DNA of 64,000 bases from Ensifer adhaerens (GTDB taxonomy: Bacteria; Pseudomonadota; Alphaproteobacteria; Rhizobiales; Rhizobiaceae), in assembly GCF_000697965.2 (NCBI RefSeq), contig NZ_CP015880.1:372001-436000 (forward strand), given 5' to 3'. The first letter of the stretch is position 1, and the number at the start of each line of letters is the position of its first letter. A model generated the notes under the pieces. It saw only the letters and a program-made list of their open reading frames with translations. It had not been told where the DNA came from and did no database searches. A program made the translations under genes and the position numbers. Of the stretch, positions 31,155-38,799 are shown in pieces.

Positions 31155-31223
31155 GCCGAGGCCGCCAATGTCGACCTTAGCCACCTGATGAATAGCGTGC
31201 TGCTTTCGACCGAGTGCGTACCG
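31155..31223 (+). pseudogene. Remnant of an FAH-family gene 3-prime end
   Basis: The plus-strand frame 31155-31223 encodes AEAANVDLSHLMNSVLL then STECVP. It aligns with the C-terminal part of the intact FAH-family protein at 29677-30816 (SAELGSLTNTVRL then STECAP), sharing LSTEC and the L-x-N-x-V-x-L spacing. No start or catalytic part is present, and the homology ends near 31223, where the next minus-strand gene begins. It appears to be the left-over end of a disrupted paralogue. Confidence 0.55.
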
Positions 31224-31227
31224 ACAC

Positions 31228-31491
31228 CTACTTGGGGAAAGTGATTCCCTTACTTAGGTCCTCCAGATCGTACCTGTCGTCATGCGGCGTTCCGTTGATG
31301 TCCCCAGTGATCCTCACGTCTGCGATGCCGTTGTTTGTATCAGCCGAGAATTTGAGGCTTGTGTCCTTTTTGACGCTGCGCCCGACGATAGGTTCCAACT
31401 TGTCGTCCACGCAGTAGCTGCCGGGCAATTCGTCTATCATCGTTAAATTGTTGCAGTCCTGCTTAAATTTCACGGTTGAGGTGATCGACAT
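31228..31491 (-). CDS. Small protein of the YcaO-TfuA block, unrecognised
   Basis: 87 aa from ATG 31491 (AACGGAGAATGTC upstream). Polar, acidic C-terminal half (DRYDLEDLSKGITFPK), with two Cys at residues 13 and 27 and no hydrophobic span or signal peptide. Base composition is visibly more A/T-rich than the core genes around it. It is the last gene of the minus-strand run that begins with the cyclase-like regulator. It could be a modification substrate or partner of the YcaO-TfuA enzymes, but nothing in the sequence proves this. Confidence 0.65.
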   Translation of the reverse strand: MSITSTVKFKQDCNNLTMIDELPGSYCVDDKLEPIVGRSVKKDTSLKFSADTNNGIADVRITGDINGTPHDDRYDLEDLSKGITFPK

Positions 31492-31515
31492 GACATTCTC
31501 CGTTAGAGAGTCCGG

Positions 31516-32004
31516 CTAGTCGCGGTTTAGTCGGCGGTCGCGATGCGCCATCGATTGGGTGATCGCATATGAGGTCGGCGACCGCTTTCCGGGCAGGTTC
31601 GCGTCTAGAATGAGCGTCTGCGCATCGCCAAAGCTAGTCGCGATTTCAATCAACTCTGTCGATGCCCGAATGCGCCACATTTGATAGGATGCACCTGCGA
31701 TCGAATCGAAGCCGCAACCGACCGCTGCTTCGGCCTTCGGGCCTGTCACGATGAAGATTCGATGGGAATCCAGCCTGTAGCAATGCCCGTCGAATGCGTA
31801 GCCGTAGGCCAAGACGATAGAGTAGTCGCCCGCCTTGAGGCCGCCACCGTCCTTAAACAGTTGGACCCGAAGCTCGGTACTATGGCCTTCACCGATATCG
31901 AACCTGCCATAGTCATCGTTTGCGTTGAGCTTGACGCCGTAGAGAACAAGCTCGTCCGCTTTGTATCTGCCAGTTGCCGGTGCCGGTACATGTTCGTAGT
32001 CCAT
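31516..32004 (-). CDS. Hypothetical protein of the YcaO-TfuA block
   Basis: 162 aa from ATG 32004 (AGAGGGAGAACGAG upstream). Beta-rich character with short strands: ELVLYGVKLNANDDYGRF, ELRVQLFKDGGG, YSIVLAYGYAF, RIFIVTGPKAEAAVGCGFDS, then YQMWRIRASTELIEIATS. No signal peptide or membrane span; no family recognised. It starts 17 bp after the metalloprotease gene and ends 24 bp before the 87-aa gene start, so all three are likely co-transcribed. Confidence 0.65.
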   Translation of the reverse strand: MDYEHVPAPATGRYKADELVLYGVKLNANDDYGRFDIGEGHSTELRVQLFKDGGGLKAGDYSIVLAYGYAFDGHCYRLDSHRIFIVTGPKAEAAVGCGFDSIAGASYQMWRIRASTELIEIATSFGDAQTLILDANLPGKRSPTSYAITQSMAHRDRRLNRD

Positions 32005-32021
32005 CTCGTTCTCCCTCTGTT

Positions 32022-33233
32022 TCACCAAAGAATTTCGCGCCATCGCATGCAATCTTCAAACTGTTCGACATAGGCTCGACCACGTCCCCGATCGGCGGCC
32101 GTCAAAAAGGCTTCCGCTGCCGCTTCGAAGGTGACGTCGTCGGGTTCCAGAAACCGCCAGGAGCGAACGACGCTCTCGCCGACGATGTCTCGCGCCTCTT
32201 CTAGGGCAGCCTTGCTGGCAAAGTGCTTCAGCTCGTAGTCCGCTCTTGATGGGCGCAACGTCGCTTCGATGAGCTCTGGCGCCAGTTGCTGGCGCAGGTT
32301 GCCGAACTGGCGAGGATCGAGGTCGGACAGTCCTCGCTCGAAGAGCAGTGTCTGATAGACCTCGACCAAGCAGTCGAAGAGCCCTCCGGCAAATGGCTTG
32401 GAATGATCGTGCACTTCATGGCTGACGTCGCCCGCGCGCAGCGAATTGTTGAAGGTGCGGATCTGCCTTTCGTCGCTGAGCTCGGCGAAGCGATCGAGTT
32501 CGTTGTTGATCAAAAGGTTGCCGCCGGTGCGGCGCAGGATGCGATCCGCGGCTGTATCGAAATGCAGCAAGCCGAGCAGCGATGCGAAGTCGGCGACCGC
32601 TTCGTGATAGGCAAAAAACTCGCTGCCGGCGCCGTCGCCCTCAAGCAGGCCCAGTTCGCTGAGAAGGATCAGGTGGCCCATCTCATGGGCGACGGAATCG
32701 AAATTGAGCGCGAATCGCGACGTCACTCTCGCAGGTTCGCTTTCCCCGAATTCCACAAAGCCGAAGCCCGATTGTGCGTTGTCCCAGTCGGCAATGTGCG
32801 GAATGATCTCCAGCCGGCTCAGGGTCGGTTCGAAGAACCATCTGATTTCGCGCCCGACATAGCCCTCGAAGATATCCAGCACGCGCCGTGCGCAGGCAAA
32901 GCTGTGTGTCGCCAGAAAGGCAGGCGAGTCCGGCGTGATGTAATCGAAATGTCCGTCAGCGTCCGGTTCCACCGGCGGGCAGAGTGCGCCGGCATAGGGC
33001 GGCAGGATAGGGTAGGCATAGGGCCTCTTGGTTTCGAGCGGATCGGCGACATACATGCGCCGGTCGGACGGGCCGGCCGTAATCCCGCCTGCCGAAGGGG
33101 CGAGCCAGACCACCTCGGGTTTCTCGTAACCTGGAATGTATGGGGGTTGCGGAAAGACAAGAAAGCGCGTTCCGAGACGCGGTGAAGCGGCTCTGCCCGG
33201 GTCGGCGTCGGACGTGTGAGCGGCGGCATCCAT
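32022..33233 (-). CDS. HEXXH zinc metalloprotease (gluzincin-like) of the YcaO-TfuA block
   Basis: 403 aa from ATG 33233 (AGAGAGG upstream). The zinc motif HEMGH is at about residues 183-187, followed some 28 residues on by YHEAVADFAS, which matches the thermolysin-type third ligand segment (N/H-E-A-x-x-D). The N-terminal 60 residues are Pro-rich. No signal peptide is visible, so it probably works in the cytoplasm. Position directly after tfuA suggests a role with the modified product, as leader peptidase, maturation or self-protection enzyme; alternatively it is itself the modified target. Not matched to a named peptidase family. Confidence 0.72.
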   Translation of the reverse strand: MDAAAHTSDADPGRAASPRLGTRFLVFPQPPYIPGYEKPEVVWLAPSAGGITAGPSDRRMYVADPLETKRPYAYPILPPYAGALCPPVEPDADGHFDYITPDSPAFLATHSFACARRVLDIFEGYVGREIRWFFEPTLSRLEIIPHIADWDNAQSGFGFVEFGESEPARVTSRFALNFDSVAHEMGHLILLSELGLLEGDGAGSEFFAYHEAVADFASLLGLLHFDTAADRILRRTGGNLLINNELDRFAELSDERQIRTFNNSLRAGDVSHEVHDHSKPFAGGLFDCLVEVYQTLLFERGLSDLDPRQFGNLRQQLAPELIEATLRPSRADYELKHFASKAALEEARDIVGESVVRSWRFLEPDDVTFEAAAEAFLTAADRGRGRAYVEQFEDCMRWREILW

Positions 33234-33295
33234 GTTGGCCTCTCTCGCGGTTTCAATATCACCTGTGATTGTAAAATTCGATTAACTTGTTCGTA

Positions 33296-34054
33296 CTAAT
33301 CCGCTCGGAATATTTCATCGAGCAGCTCAGCGTATTGAAGATCGTATGCAAAAGCCTCGGTCATCTCGAACGCGTTGCTCTTGTCCGGGCCTTTGCGCCG
33401 AAGTTTAAAGGTGGAGATCGCCTTTAGTAGTTCGATTGCGTCAAGTTTCTTCTGTCTCGGTAATCCGATTGCGAGATGACGTCTTAATCGCTCAATATCA
33501 GGGTCGTTGTTATTATTCCTGACACTGTCGAGGATGGTGCTGTAGCTGCGCTCGGAATAATGAAGCGATCGTGCCGCCTGTTCGAGTGCAACGCGCAGTT
33601 CGTGTGTGATGATGCCCCTTCGTTCAGACTGTTTCAGTGTCAGTCTGATGTCAATGAGGGCTTCGGTGAGAGCTCTTGAACCCAGTTCGGGCGGCGCCAT
33701 CGCCACAGCGACGTCGGCGTCGTCGGCAAGCCTCGTGCGCCGATACCAACGGTAGACGAAGCCATAGCCGATCATTCCTTCGTCGCTGAGTTCCGCCGCG
33801 CGGACGGCGCCCATGCTGGATGCGCCGCAGACATACACGCCCTTTGCCAAGGCCCAGAGGATCTCCTTATGCCGAACCGCCGGCCGCTGCGCAAACTCGC
33901 CATCGATGATCGCGATCACCGCTGGACGATGTTTCAGCACGGCGCGCACGACGTCCCCTTGCCCGGCTGGCGGAAGATAGGTCGCATCGAGCTGTGCTCG
34001 CGCCTCGGCGGCACTCAGCGTTGGTCCGAGGAAGACGATCGTTTCACTCCTCAA
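33296..34054 (-). CDS. tfuA: TfuA-like protein
   Basis: 252 aa from TTG 34054, with GGAGGTGAGCA placed ideally; it overlaps the ycaO stop by 11 bp. All TfuA landmarks are present: VFLGPTLSAAEA near residue 7, AVIAIIDGEFAQRPAVRHKEIL near residue 46, and GASSMGAVRAAELSDEGMIGYG near residue 77. TfuA proteins work with YcaO enzymes in backbone thioamidation (trifolitoxin, methanogen McrA thioglycine, thioviridamide-like RiPPs), probably by supplying the sulphur. The C-terminal third is more A/T-rich and charged. Confidence 0.9.
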   Translation of the reverse strand: MRSETIVFLGPTLSAAEARAQLDATYLPPAGQGDVVRAVLKHRPAVIAIIDGEFAQRPAVRHKEILWALAKGVYVCGASSMGAVRAAELSDEGMIGYGFVYRWYRRTRLADDADVAVAMAPPELGSRALTEALIDIRLTLKQSERRGIITHELRVALEQAARSLHYSERSYSTILDSVRNNNNDPDIERLRRHLAIGLPRQKKLDAIELLKAISTFKLRRKGPDKSNAFEMTEAFAYDLQYAELLDEIFRAD

Positions 34055-35210
34055 TGCTCACCTCCAGGGGCGGGGCAACCACTCTGACCACATGCAGAGG
34101 GAGCGCTTCGTCCGAGAACAGGACCACGACGACGACCGCTTTGACACCAGCGGCGACCATCGCCTCGAGAATGGCCGGTAACGGGTTTTCGCCCCCGTGC
34201 GCAGGCTCATTTTCGGGAAAGGGCAGACCGCCGCGCGACAGGGTTTCGAACCAGGCGATCAGTTCGCTTCGTTCCGGTGGGGCGTAGAAGCGGCCAATCA
34301 CGTCTTCCCGGGTCGCGGCGATGGCGCCGAGGCGCGACTGGCACGCCTCGAGAAGAGCCTTGGCAAGGGCGCGGTCATGATCGATGTCGCAGCCGAAGCC
34401 AGACGCCGGCAAGGGGGCCAGCGGAACCCGCGCCGGGTCTTCCATGACATGACACCAATAGGCGGGCAGGCCACTCGGGCTTGGTAACGCCCATACGCCC
34501 GCAGCCAGCCCCGCCTGGCGCAGCCGGCCAAGGATTTCGCCGGATTTGCCTCCGCCAATGGTGTCGACACCGATCTGGTAGCGGTCGAAGAAGTGCGGCC
34601 GCCGGGTGGCCAGATGATGCGCGTGGCGTTCGAGGATCTCAAGGCAGCCGTGAATCAGTGCCTGCTGCAGGCTCGTGCCTGCGGCAAGCCCGGTGGTGTT
34701 GCGTTGAAGCCAGTGCGGATGCGGAGAGGGGATGACGTAATTTGTGTCGACCGCCGCCAGCGGCACGGGCCGGAAAGAGCCGGAGATCAGATCCCAGCCT
34801 GAAATCCAGGCGAGATCGTTGCTGTCGGCCGGCGGCGTTGCAGCCGGATGGAGATGCGACCACATCCCGTCGGCATTCATGTCCGCAAGGCTGGCCCGCC
34901 ACACGCGCTCCGCCGGTATGCGCTCCGATGCCCATCCTTCAAGCGATTCCATCAGGCCGGAGATGGCGGCTTGGGCATAGCTGAGGCCCTTGCCCTGATT
35001 GACCGAAACCGAGCGCGAGGCCGGGCGGACCACCTGCACGACCGGTATGCCGATCCGATCGAGCCCGGTTACCGATCCGAGGCGGGTGATCCCGAAATCC
35101 CGTCGGAGGGCGAGAATTTTCTCCACGGTTTGCCAGGTGTCGGGAGGGGCTGGGGAGGGGGCGTTCAGCACGCCCTCGAGCGATCGGTCCTGGAACGAAA
35201 CGCTCGCCAT
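34044..35210 (-). CDS. YcaO domain protein (TfuA-associated)
   Basis: 388 aa. YcaO hallmarks: VSVNQGKGLSYAQAAISGLMESLEGWASER (ATP/Mg site glutamates) near residue 70, and TTGLAAGTSLQQALIHGCLEILERHA near residue 170. YcaO enzymes use ATP to activate a backbone amide and, with TfuA, install a thioamide. The length fits the stand-alone TfuA-type group, without a fused E1-like or leader-binding domain, so any leader recognition must come from another part. It starts 6 bp after the regulator gene and overlaps tfuA: tightly coupled translation. Confidence 0.92.
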   Translation of the reverse strand: MASVSFQDRSLEGVLNAPSPAPPDTWQTVEKILALRRDFGITRLGSVTGLDRIGIPVVQVVRPASRSVSVNQGKGLSYAQAAISGLMESLEGWASERIPAERVWRASLADMNADGMWSHLHPAATPPADSNDLAWISGWDLISGSFRPVPLAAVDTNYVIPSPHPHWLQRNTTGLAAGTSLQQALIHGCLEILERHAHHLATRRPHFFDRYQIGVDTIGGGKSGEILGRLRQAGLAAGVWALPSPSGLPAYWCHVMEDPARVPLAPLPASGFGCDIDHDRALAKALLEACQSRLGAIAATREDVIGRFYAPPERSELIAWFETLSRGGLPFPENEPAHGGENPLPAILEAMVAAGVKAVVVVVLFSDEALPLHVVRVVAPPLEVSIEE

Positions 35211-35216
35211 CGCCGA

Positions 35217-38204
35217 CTAGCCGAAGTGATGTCGCAAATCGTGCCCGGCGCGCTTGGCCAGCCATTCGGCGCCCTGCGTCTCGGCCGATTGCAAGGCATA
35301 TCGCAGGTCGCGCCGTGCCCGCGCAGGAGCGTCGCCGAGCGCCAGCCGCAGATGCGCCCTTCGCCGGTAGAGCTCCGCAAGCCAGAACCATTGGCCGCTC
35401 TTGCGGCCAAGCGCGATGGCGTTCTCGATCGGGACGACCGCCGCTCCGGGATCTCCCATGCGTTCCAGGATCTCGGAGTGCATGTCGCTGTGGATCGACA
35501 GATTGTCGTCGGTCCCCGTGAGCTTTTGGAGGCGCAGCCCTTCCTCGAAGCGCGCAGCGCCCCGCTCCGGTGACGAGGCCATGGCTTCCGCCCAGCCGCA
35601 GTACATATTGGCGCGCGCCTGGCTCGCCACCAGGCCATTTTCGTCGGCGAGCGCCAGCATGCGTTCGCCGAGGCTGTGCACGTCTTCATATCGCTGCTGG
35701 CAGCGACGCAACACGATTCCGTAGTAGAGCGCATGCACCATGCTGCCGACATGCTCCGTCCTGTCGGCCCACTCCAGGCATTGCCGGATGGCCGCCTCGC
35801 TCGGTTCGTGTGCGTCCGTCAGAAGGTAGGACAAGGCGCTTTCGCCAAGGCCGCAGACCTTGGCGTCGTGGCCGCCGTAGAAGGCGCGATTGCGAAGCGC
35901 CCGTTCCGCGTCATATAGGGCGATGCCCTTGCCGACGCAGTCCAGGCAGTAGTCGTGATGGCCTGCATGGAAGCTCGTCGCCCAGCCGCAATGATAAGCT
36001 TGAAGCCGCGTTTCGGGATCCCGGGCGCCCTCCATGTCGCTCACCAGCACGCGCGCCCGCGATTGTTGCAGAGAAATGTTCGGAGCGGTGAACCACCAGC
36101 CCCAATAAAGCGGCAGGCGCTCTTCGCGGTTGGCGGAGCCGTCGCGCTTGAGCAGTGAAATGGCGCGCGCGTAGGTCCGGCGGGCCAGTTGCGACCCTTC
36201 GCCCTCGAGCGCCGTCGCCACGACGCCCTGAAGCTGCAGCAGGTCCAGCAGGAACGGACGGCGATCCACGTGCCGCCGCATCGCCGCAATCTCGCGGGCG
36301 CAAAGATCGAGCGACTGGCGGGCCTCGCGCATCGCCGATCGCAGGACGCACGCCTCCGCCGCCTTCATTGCAAATTGCGCCGCCTGGAGATGGAGGCCAG
36401 CTTCGGCGCATTGCCAGGCGGCCACGGCTGGCGGCACGCTCGGCACGTCCTCCTCGCTTAGCAATTGGGCGATGCGTTTGTGGAACCTGCGCCGGTCGGT
36501 GCGAAGCAGGCTGCCATAGGTCGCCTCGTGCTGCAGCACGTGGCGGAACTGGAAGGCGTCGTTGGATGTGGCGCCTTGTTCGATCACGCCATGCGCGACG
36601 AGTGCGGCAAGGTCCGCTTCGAGCGAGGCTGCCGCTGCGCCATCGAGCAGCCGATTGAGCAGGCTGACGCTGAACTCCCTGCCGATGACGCTTGCCAGTT
36701 GGGCAACGCGGCGCGCGCTTCCAACCTTCGCGAGCTTGACGGCTAGGAGATCGTTCAGCGACGAAACGCCTTCTTCGACGAGCAGCTTCGTCCAGCTGGC
36801 GGCGGCGGGCGCTACGGAATGCCGGCTGCGAAGCAGAAGCGCGAGTTCCTTGGCATAAAGCGGCAGTCCGTCGCATTGCTGCAGAATGAAGGACACCAGG
36901 CCTGCCGGTGGCGCGCCGCCCCATACGGAGGCGACCAGGCTCTTCATCGCCGCGGTTCCGAGGCCTTGGAGGGGCAGGCTTTCGGCGGCTGCAACCGCCG
37001 TCGGTCCACGCGAGGTCTGGACCACGAGAACCGGACGATGGCGAGCGTGGCTCACCAGGTGCTCGAGCATCGTCAGGGTCATGCTGTCGGCCCAGTGCAC
37101 GTCCTCGATCACGATGAGCTTGGCCGCCTCGCCGGCGCACAGGATCTGCACGGCCGCCCGGATGACATCCTTTCGGAACGCCTCGCCGGAGAGATCGGCA
37201 ACCTGGATATTGCCGGCCTTGCGTCGCGAATCGCCGCCGGTAAACGTGGCGATCGCGCGCGCCGCGCGCTCGTCGACGGGAAGCCCGATGCCGTGCAGGG
37301 CCTCCCGCAGCTGCGGTGCGTTGCCGCGCTGCAGGACATCCTTTCCCACGCTTGCTTCCAGAAAGCCGATCAGCGGCTGCATGGGCTCGCCGGTCATCCG
37401 TGCATCGCATTGCAGAAGAATATCGGCATCGTTTTCGCGCCCGAGCGAGCGGCGCAGTTCGGCGACGAGCCGGGACTTGCCGATACCGGCTTCACCGGTC
37501 ACGGCGACCGATCTGCCAGTGCCGCTGCATGCGGCGTTCCACTCGATCGTGAGCCGCGCCAGCTCTTTCTCGCGCCCGCCCATCGGCGCGCCGCGCGCCG
37601 GGTTCGACCGGTCGCGGAGAGATCCAGGGCTTCTGGCAAGAGGCTGCCACAACGCCGACGGTTCAGAGAAGCCCTTGAGAGCGGCGTCGCGCAAGAAAGT
37701 ATAGTCGAACCTGTTTCGGGTGAGCTGGTAGGTTGCCTCGGCAACAAGGACCGTATCAGGCTGCGCTTCCGCCTGAAGCCGCGCCGCCAGTATCGGTGCG
37801 GTGCCGACAATATCCTTGCCGTCGGAGGAGAGGACGACGACGCTGGTTGCGACGCCGACGCGCAACTTGAAGGGTACCGTGCGCGGGCGGTGGCTTTGCC
37901 GGGTCGCCATCTCAATGAGCTCCAGAGCCGCCTGGACGGCCATTTCGGCTGCGTCCTCGACCTGCGCCGGATAGCCGAAGTAGCCGCATCCGCCGTCGCC
38001 AAGCCGCCGGCTAAGATTGCCCCCATGGCGACGAATGATGTCTTCCGAACTGTTGTGGAGACTGGCGATGGAGCGGAGGTATTTCTCCGGGTCGTTGCTG
38101 AGCAACAGCTCGGTCGAACCGACGATATCGTAGAAAACCGCCGTCACCTGGCGCCTTTCGCCGCCGAGCTGAATTCGCGAATCGGACCCCTTCATTCTCG
38201 CCAT
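35217..38204 (-). CDS. Cyclase-like / AAA ATPase / TPR regulator, degenerate cyclase site
   Basis: 995 aa from ATG 38204. Class III cyclase-like domain at residues 15-165: metal Asp residues D26 (FYDIVGS) and D70 (RLGDGG) are kept, but the transition-state Asn of the usual TPNLAARL is replaced (API138LAAR142L), so cyclase activity is doubtful. A STAND-type AAA ATPase follows, with Walker A GEAGIGKS at 237-244 and Walker B LIVIEDVHWAD near residue 375. The rest is TPR-like helices to the end. Such proteins are large signalling regulators. It heads the YcaO-TfuA run, with only 6 bp to ycaO, and may gate expression or activity of the locus. Confidence 0.85.
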   Translation of the reverse strand: MARMKGSDSRIQLGGERRQVTAVFYDIVGSTELLLSNDPEKYLRSIASLHNSSEDIIRRHGGNLSRRLGDGGCGYFGYPAQVEDAAEMAVQAALELIEMATRQSHRPRTVPFKLRVGVATSVVVLSSDGKDIVGTAPILAARLQAEAQPDTVLVAEATYQLTRNRFDYTFLRDAALKGFSEPSALWQPLARSPGSLRDRSNPARGAPMGGREKELARLTIEWNAACSGTGRSVAVTGEAGIGKSRLVAELRRSLGRENDADILLQCDARMTGEPMQPLIGFLEASVGKDVLQRGNAPQLREALHGIGLPVDERAARAIATFTGGDSRRKAGNIQVADLSGEAFRKDVIRAAVQILCAGEAAKLIVIEDVHWADSMTLTMLEHLVSHARHRPVLVVQTSRGPTAVAAAESLPLQGLGTAAMKSLVASVWGGAPPAGLVSFILQQCDGLPLYAKELALLLRSRHSVAPAAASWTKLLVEEGVSSLNDLLAVKLAKVGSARRVAQLASVIGREFSVSLLNRLLDGAAAASLEADLAALVAHGVIEQGATSNDAFQFRHVLQHEATYGSLLRTDRRRFHKRIAQLLSEEDVPSVPPAVAAWQCAEAGLHLQAAQFAMKAAEACVLRSAMREARQSLDLCAREIAAMRRHVDRRPFLLDLLQLQGVVATALEGEGSQLARRTYARAISLLKRDGSANREERLPLYWGWWFTAPNISLQQSRARVLVSDMEGARDPETRLQAYHCGWATSFHAGHHDYCLDCVGKGIALYDAERALRNRAFYGGHDAKVCGLGESALSYLLTDAHEPSEAAIRQCLEWADRTEHVGSMVHALYYGIVLRRCQQRYEDVHSLGERMLALADENGLVASQARANMYCGWAEAMASSPERGAARFEEGLRLQKLTGTDDNLSIHSDMHSEILERMGDPGAAVVPIENAIALGRKSGQWFWLAELYRRRAHLRLALGDAPARARRDLRYALQSAETQGAEWLAKRAGHDLRHHFG

Positions 38205-38408
38205 CGCCCAACGTCAGCCGAGTTGACCACATCCCACTCCATTTGCCACGCATAGGCAAGCGACCATGGGGCAGAATATCCTAATATTCCTACCTCAGAG
38301 GTGACGGAGCTTACGGTGGGCAGGGATTTCGGCGCCGTATCGGGCCGCCAATGGCGTCAAAGCGACATCCAGCGCGATCTGAAAATCAAGGATTTAAAGA
38401 GAGAAGAT
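38205..38408. other. Upstream region of the YcaO-TfuA block and downstream of tRNA-Gln
   Basis: 204 bp with no ORF of note. It must contain the minus-strand promoter of the regulator operon and the 3-prime end processing zone of tRNA-Gln. I saw no EcfG-type motif or tRNA 3-prime-end repeat in it. Confidence 0.3.
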
Positions 38409-38482
38409 TGGCTGGGGAACCTGGATTCGAACCAGGACTAACGGAGTCAGAGTCCGTGGGTCTACCGTTAACCTATTCCCCA
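38409..38482 (-). tRNA. tRNA-Gln (anticodon CTG)
   Basis: 74 nt with encoded CCA. Acceptor stem TGGGGAA / TTCCCCA, D-arm starting GGTTAACGGTAGACC, anticodon stem ACGGA / TCCGT with loop CTCTGAC (anticodon CTG, reads CAG), T-loop TTCGAAT. Discriminator G73. Its 3-prime end faces the YcaO-TfuA block. Confidence 0.95.
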
Positions 38483-38799
38483 AAGCCGCCGTCGGAGCGA
38501 AGCCCGTCGGTGTGGTTGGCGGGCTTATAAACAAATCGACGGCTGATGCAAATACCTTTTGCAAAAAAAATCGCGGCTGAAGTGAGATCGCAGCCATCGA
38601 GGGGGACCGGAACAGGGGCCCAGGTGCTCAACCCGGTGTGTTTGCTGGGTTCGGGCGCCCGACGCCTTTGTTGTGCACAAGCCGGTTCTCAAAAAAAGTT
38701 TGGCGAATGGGGGTTGCGCTGGTACAGTCGCGCCAACGAAAAATCGAGAGAGCGCCTTGAGCGGCCCTAAGGCCTTGCGCGGCGCCATGGTTGAAACAA
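38483..38799. other. 317-bp spacer between tRNA-Gln and ppx
   Basis: No supported gene. The left part holds the minus-strand promoter of tRNA-Gln; the right part must hold the promoter of the ppx-rlmE-VOC operon. An AAAAAAA run at 38691 and a GC-rich stretch suggest nothing specific. Confidence 0.3.

Noticed and set aside
31100..31260. tRNA-Gln att duplication at the left edge of the YcaO block
   Set aside because: Only a 7-base TGGGGAA match to the tRNA end; no GGTTCGAATCC-type repeat.
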